The notes below the pieces were generated by a model, which was not told the origin of the DNA, ran no database searches, and was given only the letters and a program-made list of their open reading frames with translations. A stretch of DNA of 26,828 nt, taken from positions 1 through 26,828 of the forward strand of contig DQCR01000064.1 in the NCBI GenBank assembly GCA_003533785.1, given 5' to 3'. This DNA comes from Flavobacteriaceae bacterium (GTDB lineage Bacteria > Bacteroidota > Bacteroidia > Flavobacteriales > Flavobacteriaceae). Position 1 is the first letter of the stretch. Each line of letters opens with the position of its first letter. The translations under genes and the position numbers were made by a program. Of the stretch, positions 1 to 7,213 are shown piece after piece.

Positions 1-118
1 CCACAAGATGAGATTTCTTTTAAGGGTCGTATAAGACGACTACGTTGATAGGTCACAGGTGTAGAGGCAGTAATGTCTTAGCCGAGTGATACTAATTACC
101 CGTAGGCCTATCGTAGAA
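1..118 (+). rRNA. 23S ribosomal RNA, 3' end (partial)
   Basis: The first ~118 bases match the conserved 3' end of Bacteroidota 23S rRNA, including the stretch around GCCGAGTGATACTAATTACC (80-99) that closes the molecule. The 5' part lies before the window. The exact 3' end is uncertain by about 10 bases because its 5' partner strand is not visible. A 5S gene follows about 113 bases downstream, the usual 16S-23S-5S order. Confidence 0.93.
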
Positions 119-231
119 CTTTTTCTTTGAAATAGGTTTTCTGATCTTCTTCTACTGATTTGTTTTTATTAGCCTTTTTATGGCGTGTCAATATGTTTTG
201 TTATTAGGTAGTGCACAAACGCTACGACAAT

Positions 232-339
232 TAAGGTGGCTATAGCAATGGGGCTCACCTCTTCCCATCCCGAACAGAGAAGTTAAGCCCATTAGCGCCG
301 ATGGTACTGCCCTCCGGTGGGAGAGTAGGTCGCCGCCTT
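232..339 (+). rRNA. 5S ribosomal RNA
   Basis: The sequence carries the conserved 5S core (CATCCCGAACAGAGAAGTTAAG, split here as CATCCCGAACAGAG around 268-281 and AAGTTAAGCCC after it) and the GGGAGAGTAGGTCG segment near 319-332. The ends pair as the helix I stem: AAGGTGGC at 233-240 with GCCGCCTT at 332-339. The length of about 108 bases is normal for flavobacterial 5S. It is followed at once by a strong terminator. Confidence 0.95.
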
Positions 340-344
340 CTTCG

Positions 345-374
345 AAACCCTTACAGAAATGTAAGGGTTTTTTT
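345..374 (+). terminator. rRNA operon terminator
   Basis: A perfect 11-bp stem: AAACCCTTACA (345-355), GAAA tetraloop (356-359), TGTAAGGGTTT (360-370), running into seven Ts (368-374). It lies 5 bases after the 5S gene and would end the rRNA transcript. Confidence 0.93.
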
Positions 375-479
375 ATGCACTAACGTCTCCGTATATGAAA
401 CGTAGCGTGTATAAAGACACTTCATATTTTATGTGACAGAAGTCTTTTTCTATGGGGATTAATTGAAGGGCATATTTTT

Positions 480-779
480 TTAATTTGGAAATTGTAGCGC
501 GAGCGATTCCAAAGCTTCGGAACGAACATTTTGATAGCAGGCCACCCAAGCTTCTTGGTGGGGATTGTGAGCCATTTCGGCCTCGGCCTTTTTGGCGGCG
601 GCTTGGGACTGCCACACCACGATATCGGTATAGCCTCCTTTGAGGTTACGATGCTGTGTCCAAGAGACAAAGCCATGGAGAGGCTGCATTCAGTCGGTAC
701 GAACCTTTTCTGTGAGAGCTAGAAATTCCTTTTGGTCGAGCGTTGCGGGCAATTCATAGTGAATAATATCGGTGTACAT
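480..779 (-). pseudogene. Small dimeric alpha-beta barrel (ABM-like) protein, interrupted by an in-frame TGA
   Basis: Reading from the ATG at 779-777, 29 codons (MYTDIIHYELPATLDQKEFL and on) reach a TGA at 692-690. The same frame then continues for 69 codons to a stop at 480. The whole would be 99 residues. Its pattern (TDIIHYELP at the N-terminus, GFVSWTQHRN after the stop, YTDIVVWQS in the middle, AWVACYQNV near the end) resembles small antibiotic-biosynthesis-monooxygenase-like barrels. In these a Trp often sits a few residues before the GF[VI]S motif, so the TGA most simply replaces a TGG Trp codon by one transition. The family assignment is from pattern recognition only. Other readings are a sequencing error, a fresh nonsense mutation, or restart at the ATG at 689 to give a 69-residue fragment missing the first strand. 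Confidence 0.6.
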
Positions 780-800
780 AGGACTAAGGATTTGGGTTAA

Positions 801-830
801 ATAAAAACCCCTCTCGGGGTAGAGAGGGGT
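801..830 (-). terminator. Rho-independent terminator, reverse strand
   Basis: CCCCTCTC (808-815) pairs perfectly with GAGAGGGG (822-829) around a 6-base loop, with A807-T830 extending the stem. On the reverse strand the hairpin is followed by TTTTTAT (807-801), so it stops leftward transcription, either from the ZIP gene or from anything begun in the gap. It lies 22 bases upstream of the interrupted small gene and would insulate it. Confidence 0.8.
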
Positions 831-984
831 AAACAAAAACTAAATCAATGAAAAAAAGCAAAGTAAGTAGGTTAAATCATTTGGCTTTAGTGTTGTATAT
901 CAGTTGATAGGAAAACAGGCTGGGCGTGTAGGGGGCAGGGGTGTCTTTTATAAATAATCTGAGCACTAAAAACCTGAAAAGCTC

Positions 985-1009
985 AAAAAAGACAACGCCC
1001 AGCGGCGTT
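985..1009 (-). terminator. Possible terminator after the ZIP transporter gene
   Basis: AACGCC (994-999) and GGCGTT (1004-1009) form a 6-bp GC-rich stem with a 4-base loop. On the reverse strand it is followed by GTC and then six Ts (990-985). The stem is short, and the U-run is three bases away, so it is weaker than the hairpin at 801-830. Confidence 0.5.
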
Positions 1010-1213
1010 TTCCAAAAGTTCTTAAATCCGCAATAACAAACAACTTTATAGAAAGCTTCTGAGTAAAATGAAAAACTCGATTTGGGATTTAAAAACATTT
1101 TTTTCGTTTTGATAGTGCTAAAGTCAAGCTTTCTTGGAGTCCCTACAATGGCTGGGTAGCGAGTGTTGGAAATAAAGTAATAGGTGGTTATAGAAATGTA
1201 ATATCTGGTTGGA

Positions 1214-1897
1214 CTATAGAAGGCTGCCCAGTAAAAACCCCAGCAATATACTAATGAATTTGGCTGCATTAAAGCGATGTCCTTCGCTAGTTTCGAAGAT
1301 GATGGTGGTTGCGATGTGGAGAAGAATCCCTACCACCATACCGGTTATTGGTAATAAAATGGCGGTTCCGTTCAGAAGCATACGTGCTCCAAGCATTCCT
1401 CCTAGGGGAGTGACAAGCGCAAAGCCCGCCAAGGGTAGATACAAGGACTTCCAGTTTTTGGATTGGAGTTTGAGTACGGTGAACAACGCCACCGTGATTG
1501 GAATCTTGTGAACAAACATTCCCCAAGCCAGCTGCGGATAGTTGCTTAAAGGCATGCCCTCTGTAAAGGCATGAAGCCCCAGACTCAGCCACAGCAACCA
1601 GGGATATTTATTTTGCGCAGATGGATGGGTATGGCCGTGCTCCATGCCTTTGGAAAAGTATTCCAACGCGATCTGGAAGAGAATGCCCCCAATGACCCAA
1701 TAGCCCACTGTGAAATCCTCAGCAGCGAATAGCTTGGGCAGCAGTTCAAAAAAAATGACAGACAATAAAAAAGCTCCGCTAAATGCAAGCAACAATGCTT
1801 GACTCACCTTTTGTCTATTGACAAGGAGGTGGGCTAGGAGAACCCCTGCACCCACGCCCATGAATGGAAGCCCAAAGAGTAAGGTTGTATAGGTCAT
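1214..1897 (-). CDS. ZIP family metal (zinc) transporter
   Basis: A 227-residue inner-membrane protein that should import Zn2+ or another divalent metal. It has about eight hydrophobic segments and a His-rich loop (MEHGHTH, about residues 85-91) between membrane segments 3 and 4, as ZIP proteins do. The segment-4 motif HAFTEG (H109, E113) matches the metal-binding H-x3-E of the family. The segment-5 motif is HKIPIT (H130), in which the second acidic or His ligand usually found after the Pro is missing, so metal choice may differ from zinc. The reading frame can be opened upstream to 2038, but that extension crosses the start of the opposite gene; the ATG at 1897 gives a normal N-terminus directly at the first membrane segment. 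It is divergent from rlmL, with 56 bases between the starts. Confidence 0.88.
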   Translation of the reverse strand: MTYTTLLFGLPFMGVGAGVLLAHLLVNRQKVSQALLLAFSGAFLLSVIFFELLPKLFAAEDFTVGYWVIGGILFQIALEYFSKGMEHGHTHPSAQNKYPWLLWLSLGLHAFTEGMPLSNYPQLAWGMFVHKIPITVALFTVLKLQSKNWKSLYLPLAGFALVTPLGGMLGARMLLNGTAILLPITGMVVGILLHIATTIIFETSEGHRFNAAKFISILLGFLLGSLL

Positions 1898-1907
1898 TAA
1901 TATTGGA

Positions 1908-1936
1908 TTGCGGGCGATAAAAATAGCGTATTTTTG
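1908..1936 (+). promoter_or_regulatory. Bacteroidota-type promoter for rlmL
   Basis: TTG (1908-1910), an 18-base spacer, and TATTTTTG (1929-1936) fit the -33/-7 consensus TTTG-N17-23-TAnnTTTG of the Bacteroidota primary sigma factor. Transcription would begin near 1943, about 10 bases before the rlmL ATG. The -33 box is ATTG rather than TTTG. Confidence 0.6.
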
Positions 1937-1953
1937 GCCTAGAAATTCCCTAG

Positions 1954-3120
1954 ATGGACAAAAATTTGACGTTTCTAGCCAAAACCTTTTATGGTTTTGA
2001 ACCCCTTTTAGCGAAAGAATTACTGGCTCTGGGAGCACGTTCCATTAAGGAAGGGAATCGGATGGTGACCTTCGAGGGGGACTTGGGTTTTTTGTACAAA
2101 GCGAATCTCGCCTTGCGCACCGCTTTGAAAATTTTGTGGCCCATTCATCGTTTTGCTGCTGCCAATGAAGAAATGCTCTATCAGGCACTCTATCGCTTTC
2201 CGTGGGAAAACTACCTGAGTGCAGAACAAACTTTTGCTATTGACAGTGTGGTGTTTGGGGATCTCTTCACCCATTCCCTCTATGTGAGCCAAAAAACCAA
2301 GGATGCCCTGGTCGATCGGTTTCGCAAACAAACAGGAAAACGCCCCTCTGTGGACCCCCATCAACCGGATTTAAAGATTCATATACACATATACAACCAG
2401 CAAGTCACTCTATCGCTGGACGCTTCTGGAGAATCCTTGCACAAGCGAGGCTATCGGAAAGTGACCAATATTGCTCCCATCAACGAAGTTTTGGCGGCGG
2501 GCATGCTCCTTCATTCGGGCTGGGAAGGCAAGACCGACTTTTTGGACCCTATGTGTGGCAGCGGTACGTTGGTGATTGAAGCTGCGATGATGGCCGCTCA
2601 AATTCCAGCCAACATCAATCGAGAGTATTTTGCTTTTGAACGCTGGGCCAATTGGGATCCAGATCTGTTTGAAACCATTCGCAACAGCTTGCTCAAAAAG
2701 GTGATCTCCCCTGGCATTCAAATTTTGGGATCGGACAAAGCGCCATCGGCCGTTCGTAAAGCACAGGAAAACGTGGCACAGGCCAACTTAGAAGAGTTTG
2801 TCAGTATCGAACGCCAAGATTTTTTTCAAACCCAAAAACCTTCCGAAACCCCATTACATTTGGTAACCAATCCTCCCTATGGGGAGCGACTGGAAGGCGA
2901 TATCAAGGCGCTGTATGAAAAAATAGGAAATACCTTCAAACAACATTATCCCAATACCCAGGCTTGGATGATTACATCCAATCTAGAAGCCATGAAAAGC
3001 ATTGGCCTTCGCCCCAGCCGTAAAATCAAACTTTTCAATGGAAAACTAGAATCACGCTTGCTGAATTTCCCCATTTACGCTGGAACGAAAAAGATTCATA
3101 AGATTCCAAAGGATTCTTAA
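1954..3120 (+). CDS. rlmL: THUMP-domain 23S rRNA (guanine-N2) methyltransferase, RlmL type
   Basis: A 388-residue SAM-dependent RNA methyltransferase. Order of parts: N-terminal ferredoxin-like plus THUMP RNA-binding region (about 1-160), then a Rossmann methyltransferase domain with the SAM-binding motif DPMCGSGT (from D198) and the catalytic NPPYGERL (N306-P-P-Y), the hallmark of N2-guanine methyltransferases. Known family members (E. coli RlmL N-terminal half) methylate G2445 of 23S rRNA. The E. coli protein is fused to a second methyltransferase (RlmK), which is absent here, as is usual in Bacteroidota. The start ATG is 18 bases after a good promoter -7 box. The gene faces a DUF6048 gene tail to tail. 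The exact target guanine is inferred from family membership. Confidence 0.9.
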   Translation: MDKNLTFLAKTFYGFEPLLAKELLALGARSIKEGNRMVTFEGDLGFLYKANLALRTALKILWPIHRFAAANEEMLYQALYRFPWENYLSAEQTFAIDSVVFGDLFTHSLYVSQKTKDALVDRFRKQTGKRPSVDPHQPDLKIHIHIYNQQVTLSLDASGESLHKRGYRKVTNIAPINEVLAAGMLLHSGWEGKTDFLDPMCGSGTLVIEAAMMAAQIPANINREYFAFERWANWDPDLFETIRNSLLKKVISPGIQILGSDKAPSAVRKAQENVAQANLEEFVSIERQDFFQTQKPSETPLHLVTNPPYGERLEGDIKALYEKIGNTFKQHYPNTQAWMITSNLEAMKSIGLRPSRKIKLFNGKLESRLLNFPIYAGTKKIHKIPKDS

Positions 3121-3147
3121 CGCTGTCGCGCAAGGCAATTTTATATT

Positions 3148-3190
3148 GACAAGGAAGGAGTCAATCGGCCTGAAGTTCCTTGTCTTTTTT
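3148..3190 (+). terminator. rlmL terminator, reaching into the opposite gene
   Basis: GACAAGGAA (3148-3156) pairs perfectly with TTCCTTGTC (3176-3184), followed by six Ts (3185-3190). The 19-base loop is long. The right arm and the T-run lie inside the last codons of the convergent DUF6048 gene (its Asp-Lys-Glu-Leu near the C-terminus), so coding and termination signals share bases. Confidence 0.7.
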
Positions 3191-3916
3191 GCCAAAGCGA
3201 AAGGGAAGGGCATAAGTGAGGGTGTAGTTAAACCCGACACTAAAATTATTGTCATCGGTGACTTTGTTGAAGCCAGGAATGTAGAGATTGGCAAAATCTT
3301 CAGGAACTGTTTCACCCATAAGGACATTTAAACGAAGACTGAAGCCGGTGTATAAATTATTGGCGAGTTCCACTTTGATACCCGCAACAATCTCAAACCA
3401 ATTGGCACTCAAATCAGGTCGGGGTCCGGTGGCATAGCCACTGGAGGTGATTGCGTCGTCGAAAAAATGATCGGTAGTATACAAGAGGTAATTATTGACA
3501 TTCAATTCATGAGAGCTGCTTGCAATTCGAAAACCGATATAGACTTGGTTGTCCATGCCCTCCCAGTTTTCAAACATATTGTAATCGATCCCGATTTTGA
3601 TATAGTTTCCCTTCACATCAAAATTCACTTGTTCCGACTGCATGGTGCGTTCTTCCGTTCCCGCTTCTAATGCGATGTAGAGATTGTCGGTTATATTGAG
3701 GTCCGTAACCAGTTCAAAACTCGAATATTCATCGTCAATTTGGGTGCGAATGGGTCGGTATAGATCTAGCCCTGCTCGCAGCGTCATGGGACGTTTGCGA
3801 AACTTCTTTTTTATAGAAAGGGTATCCTGTGGGAGGACTTCAGCTTCTTGAGCTTGCAGCGTTTCCCAGGAGATCAATCCACTAATGATACAAAGCCAAA
3901 TGCACAGTTTCTTCAT
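3161..3916 (-). CDS. DUF6048 family outer-membrane-like protein
   Basis: A 251-residue protein of unknown function. A signal peptide is clear (KKLCIWLCIISGLISW, then a likely cut near LQAQ-EAE). The mature part alternates polar and hydrophobic residues with many aromatic strand ends (VYIGFRIASSS, LYTGFSLRLNV, FSVGFNYTLTYAL), which suggests an outer-membrane or periplasmic beta-barrel of about 8-10 strands. The length and the neighbours (a DUF6452 lipoprotein and rlmD) match DUF6048 proteins known only from Bacteroidota. Its start overlaps the end of the lipoprotein gene by 35 bases, so the two are almost certainly translated from one mRNA and may work together in the envelope. The barrel is inferred from sequence pattern only. 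Confidence 0.8.
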   Translation of the reverse strand: MKKLCIWLCIISGLISWETLQAQEAEVLPQDTLSIKKKFRKRPMTLRAGLDLYRPIRTQIDDEYSSFELVTDLNITDNLYIALEAGTEERTMQSEQVNFDVKGNYIKIGIDYNMFENWEGMDNQVYIGFRIASSSHELNVNNYLLYTTDHFFDDAITSSGYATGPRPDLSANWFEIVAGIKVELANNLYTGFSLRLNVLMGETVPEDFANLYIPGFNKVTDDNNFSVGFNYTLTYALPFRFGKKDKELQAD

Positions 3917-4370
3917 TGCTGATGGTGTCTTGTCGAATTTCGAACCCGAGAATCCAACTGTTGGAAGGGTCGCTTTGGGCGACCGATTGTTCGTTTAAAA
4001 AATACGTTCCCCGAAATCCACAAGCCCGATTGATGTATTCGTCTTTGCGTTGGTAGGTGAATTGGATGAGGGTCTTGCTCTCCGTATCCGTTCCTAAATT
4101 GGTTGTGAATTCAAATTCAGTGAAACTTTGATCCTGTCGGAGGGGGAGTAAGTATGGATCGCTGACGGGGAGGATGGAGTCGATGCTCAAGGATTTGATT
4201 TGGAGTCCTTGCACTTCTTTGCTGAGTTCTGGATTTTGTGCATCTACAAAGCTGATATTCAAACGCGGTGTGGGAAGCGTTTCTTCCAAACAGATGTCAT
4301 CTTTTTCACAACTGTAAAATAGACTGTAGAGACCGAGCATAACGAGAAAAAGTGTGGGGAATGACCTCAT
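3882..4370 (-). CDS. DUF6452 family lipoprotein
   Basis: A 162-residue protein of unknown function. The N-terminus is a lipoprotein signal (FPTLFLVMLGLYSLFYSC, modified Cys at residue 21), followed by an acidic EKDD that would favour surface or outer-membrane sorting. The rest has short beta-like segments (LNISFVDAQ, FEFTTNLG, LIQFTYQRK) and a second conserved-looking Cys (C-G-F-R-G-T). It begins inside the rlmD stop (ATGA overlap, 4367-4370) and its end overlaps the DUF6048 start. This order, rRNA methyltransferase then lipoprotein then barrel-like protein, recurs in Bacteroidota as far as I recall. The role is unknown. Confidence 0.8.
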   Translation of the reverse strand: MRSFPTLFLVMLGLYSLFYSCEKDDICLEETLPTPRLNISFVDAQNPELSKEVQGLQIKSLSIDSILPVSDPYLLPLRQDQSFTEFEFTTNLGTDTESKTLIQFTYQRKDEYINRACGFRGTYFLNEQSVAQSDPSNSWILGFEIRQDTISNEETVHLALYH

Positions 4371-5770
4371 AATCGTACCAAAAGTACAACATTTTCTACA
4401 TGCTGGGTTTGTGGAAAAAGATCGATAGCTTGACTCAATTCAATTCTATAGTTTGCTTTTAAAAGACTCAAATCACGCGCCTGTGTAGCACTATTACAAC
4501 TCACATATACGATTCGTTCGGGTGCCAATTCCAAGAGCTGTTTCACTACTTTGGGGTGCATTCCGCTTCGAGGTGGATCGGTGATGACAAGCTGCGCTTT
4601 TCCATGACGAGAAATAAAACCTTGATTGAAACAGTCTTTCATGTCGCCTACTTCAAAAGCTACATTGGTAATTGAATTGTTTTTGGCGTTGACTTTGGCG
4701 GCTTCTATGGCTTCGGGTACGGATTCAATTCCAATAACTTTTTGACACTGATTGGCTACATATTGAGCAATGGTTCCAGTTCCAGTGTACAGGTCGTAAA
4801 CAATTTCATGGGGCTGTAACTGGGCCATTTCTTTCACCAAAGAATAAAGCCTTTCGGCCTGTTCAGAATTGGTTTGATAAAAGGACTTGGCGGTAATTTG
4901 AAAGGTTAAGTGTCCCATTTTTTCTTGTATGTAATCTTGCTGTGTATAGGCCTGTATCTTTTGATCGTAGAGACTGTCATTCGCCTTGCTGTTAACACAG
5001 TAGAGGAGGGAGCTTATTGCTGGAAAGGCACCGAGAAGCGCCGCCAAAAGGGCGTCAATTTCTGTGGGATCGTCATAGAAAAACTGCAACAAAACCATCA
5101 CTTCCCCCAAACGGGTGGTTCGAATGAGTAAAGTACGCAAAAACCCTTCTTGGGACCTGGGGTTAAAAAAACTAAGATTTTGTTCCAAGGCGTAGTGGCG
5201 TATATAGTTGCGAATCGCATTGGAGGGATCTGCCTGTAAATGACATTGGTGGATGTCTACCACCTTATCCCACATACCGGGTTTGTGAAAGCCAACGCCT
5301 CGGCGTTCTATTGGAGTGTCTTGAGCAATTTCATCGGCGGTCAACCAGCGTTGACTGGAAAAAGAAAATTCCATTTTATTGCGATAGAAGTAGGACTTGG
5401 GTGCCCCTAAAATAGGTTTTGTGTGCTCAGGTGTTACTTTCCCTATGTGTGTGAGGTTGTGGGCTACTTCTTTTTCTTTAAAGTGTAGTTGGGCTTTATA
5501 ATCCAAATGTTGCCACTTGCATCCACCACACAAACCAAAGTAATCACAAACGGCTTCTACTCGATTGGGTGAGGATGCCTCAATACGGTCTAAGCGTGCT
5601 TCCCAGTAGCCCCGTCTTTTGCGAAAAGCGGTGGCTGAGACGATGTCACCCGGTACAGCACCCGCCACAAAAAAGACTCGACCGTCCTGTTTCCCAACAC
5701 CCATTCCTTTGGTATTGATGTCCACAATTTCTAGATCTTTCAGTACGAGGTTTATTTTTTTTCTCCCCAT
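4367..5770 (-). CDS. rlmD: 23S rRNA (uracil-1939-C5)-methyltransferase
   Basis: A 467-residue class I methyltransferase of the RlmD/TrmA family, which makes m5U at position 1939 of 23S rRNA. An N-terminal TRAM domain (about 1-60) binds RNA. Four Cys that hold a 4Fe-4S cluster in RlmD are present: C75, C81, C84 and C176. The SAM-binding fold carries DLYTGTGTI. The catalytic region has DPPRSG and the nucleophile in VSCNSATQARDL (C425), with the general base Glu in the C-terminal HVE (E459). It is the first gene of an overlapping three-gene unit with DUF6452 and DUF6048. The paralogous tRNA enzyme TrmFO is chemically different, and some Bacteroidota RlmD homologues are annotated RlmCD, so the exact position modified is inferred. 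Confidence 0.92.
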   Translation of the reverse strand: MGRKKINLVLKDLEIVDINTKGMGVGKQDGRVFFVAGAVPGDIVSATAFRKRRGYWEARLDRIEASSPNRVEAVCDYFGLCGGCKWQHLDYKAQLHFKEKEVAHNLTHIGKVTPEHTKPILGAPKSYFYRNKMEFSFSSQRWLTADEIAQDTPIERRGVGFHKPGMWDKVVDIHQCHLQADPSNAIRNYIRHYALEQNLSFFNPRSQEGFLRTLLIRTTRLGEVMVLLQFFYDDPTEIDALLAALLGAFPAISSLLYCVNSKANDSLYDQKIQAYTQQDYIQEKMGHLTFQITAKSFYQTNSEQAERLYSLVKEMAQLQPHEIVYDLYTGTGTIAQYVANQCQKVIGIESVPEAIEAAKVNAKNNSITNVAFEVGDMKDCFNQGFISRHGKAQLVITDPPRSGMHPKVVKQLLELAPERIVYVSCNSATQARDLSLLKANYRIELSQAIDLFPQTQHVENVVLLVRL

Positions 5771-5828
5771 GCGGCAAAAGTAGTGCTAATGGGAGTTGCA
5801 TCAGATAAATTTGTTGATGAATTTGTGA

Positions 5829-5836
5829 TATCTTTG
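5829..5836 (+). promoter_or_regulatory. Possible -7 box for rocD
   Basis: TATCTTTG fits TAnnTTTG. A TTTG lies at 5810-5813, but the 15-base spacing is shorter than the usual 17-23. If used, the rocD leader would be about 60 bases long and would contain the palindrome at 5879-5896. Confidence 0.3.
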
Positions 5837-5878
5837 GAGGAGACGCAACGTATAAAATGTTATATTGACACAAATATC

Positions 5879-5896
5879 ATTTATAAAGTTATAAAT
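5879..5896. promoter_or_regulatory. Perfect 8-bp palindrome just ahead of rocD (candidate operator)
   Basis: ATTTATAA (5879-5886), spacer AG, TTATAAAT (5889-5896) is a perfect dyad ending 8 bases before the rocD ATG. Its size and position suit a dimeric repressor site in the leader. The surrounding DNA is very AT-rich, which raises the chance of a coincidence. Confidence 0.35.
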
Positions 5897-5904
5897 AAAA
5901 CATT

Positions 5905-7185
5905 ATGGAAGTACAACAAGCCAACGCAACCCAATACCATCTGGATTTAGAAAAGGAACACGGAGCACACGACTACCATCCTTTGCCAGTCGTTCTTGCG
6001 AAAGGAGAGGGCGTTTACCTGTGGGATGTTGAAGGGAAGAGGTACTATGATTTCCTTTCAGCCTATTCTGCTGTGAATCAAGGGCACTGTCATCCAGAGA
6101 TTGTAGCCAGGCTCCAAGAACAAGCTTCCACATTGACATTAACTTCTAGAGCTTTCCACAACAATCGTTTGGGAGAATATATGGCTTACACTACCGAATA
6201 CTTTGGTTTTGAGCGTTTGCTCCCCATGAATACAGGGGCAGAAGGGGTGGAAACAGCGATAAAAATTACCCGAAAATGGGGATATACTGTAAAAGGGGTT
6301 CCAGAAAACAAAGCGCAAATTGTTGTTTGTGACAATAATTTTCACGGACGCACGACTACGATTATATCGTTTTCCTCCGATGCGGGCTCAAAAGATTATT
6401 TTGGCCCCCATACAGGTGGTTTCCTCCATATTCCTTATAACGATCTGGAGGCACTAGAAGCCGTACTCCAAACCAATAAAAATATTGTGGGCTTCTTGGT
6501 AGAACCCATCCAAGGAGAAGCAGGGGTCTACACTCCCGACGAAAATTTTATTCGTGGCGCCCGAACACTCTGTGACGAATTCAACGTGCTGTTGATGGCC
6601 GATGAAATTCAAACGGGAATTGGACGAACAGGATCGCTACTGGCGGTTTGTGGCAACTGCAGTTGTGAAGGACATTGTGAAAAACAGCCCGATACCTACA
6701 CGCGTCCCGACCTGTTGATATTGGGGAAAGCCCTTAGTGGTGGAACCTATCCAGTATCTGCCGTTCTTTGTGATAGCACGATCATGGATGTGATTCAACC
6801 TGGACAACATGGGAGCACCTTTGGTGGAAACCCTTTGGGAGTGACCGTTGCCAAAACAGCTTTAGAAGTCATTCGTAATCAAAAATTGACACAAAATGCC
6901 CGTCGCTTGGGAGAACGCTTTCGCACCGCAATGCAAGCTCACATCGAGTCCCATTCTATTGTGACCTTGGTTCGAGGAAAAGGGCTCTTGAATGCAATTG
7001 TAATCAATGATAGTCCAGACAGCGATACCGCATGGAATATTTGCCTTCGCCTAAAGGACAACGGATTGTTGGCCAAACCCACCCATGGAAACATTATACG
7101 GTTTGCTCCTCCCTTAGTGATGACCGAAGAACAACTCGATGATTGTATCGCAATTATCGTAAAAACTTTGAAAGAATTTGAGTAA
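5905..7185 (+). CDS. rocD: Ornithine--oxo-acid aminotransferase
   Basis: A 426-residue class III PLP-dependent aminotransferase that converts ornithine and 2-oxoglutarate to glutamate semialdehyde and glutamate, linking arginine breakdown to proline and glutamate. Seen in sequence: the N-terminal [10 protein letters not shown] stretch typical of ornithine aminotransferase, the FHGRTTT motif, [10 protein letters not shown], the cofactor-binding [11 protein letters not shown], and the Schiff-base lysine in LGKALSGG (K275). Between those last two motifs sits a short Cys-rich insert, [10 protein letters not shown] (C249, C252, C254, C258), absent from the enzyme of animals and Bacillus but seen, from memory, in many flavobacterial copies; it could bind a metal. 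A cysteine desulfurase gene follows 28 bases later with no terminator between, so the two are probably co-transcribed. Confidence 0.93.
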   Translation: MEVQQANATQYHLDLEKEHGAHDYHPLPVVLAKGEGVYLWDVEGKRYYDFLSAYSAVNQGHCHPEIVARLQEQASTLTLTSRAFHNNRLGEYMAYTTEYFGFERLLPMNTGAEGVETAIKITRKWGYTVKGVPENKAQIVVCDNNFHGRTTTIISFSSDAGSKDYFGPHTGGFLHIPYNDLEALEAVLQTNKNIVGFLVEPIQGEAGVYTPDENFIRGARTLCDEFNVLLMADEIQTGIGRTGSLLAVCGNCSCEGHCEKQPDTYTRPDLLILGKALSGGTYPVSAVLCDSTIMDVIQPGQHGSTFGGNPLGVTVAKTALEVIRNQKLTQNARRLGERFRTAMQAHIESHSIVTLVRGKGLLNAIVINDSPDSDTAWNICLRLKDNGLLAKPTHGNIIRFAPPLVMTEEQLDDCIAIIVKTLKEFE

Positions 7186-7213
7186 AACCCACCTTCTTCC
7201 TTAAGTTTACAGT

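Larger units (their letters stand above)
780..1213. other. 434-base gap with two reverse-strand terminators, no supported gene
   Basis: No convincing gene is seen here. A 130-codon reverse frame (877-1269) is open across most of it, but it overlaps the ZIP 3' end in another frame and its composition (many Phe, Tyr, Lys) looks like translated AT-rich spacer. The two clear structures are reverse-strand hairpins at 985-1009 and 801-830, listed separately. The ZIP mRNA would therefore have a 3' UTR of about 200 bases. Confidence 0.6.

Noticed and set aside
373..722. Other short ORFs around the interrupted small gene
   Set aside because: They are alternative frames of the same DNA; only the 480-779 reverse frame shows a family-like pattern on both sides of the stop.
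877..1269. 130-codon reverse ORF as a gene
   Set aside because: Overlaps the ZIP gene in another frame, contains two terminator-like structures nearby, has biased composition, and matches no family I know.
5775..5782. TACTTTTG on the reverse strand just before rlmD as a promoter
   Set aside because: It matches the -7 box but would start transcription at the ATG itself, and no -33 box is at the right distance.
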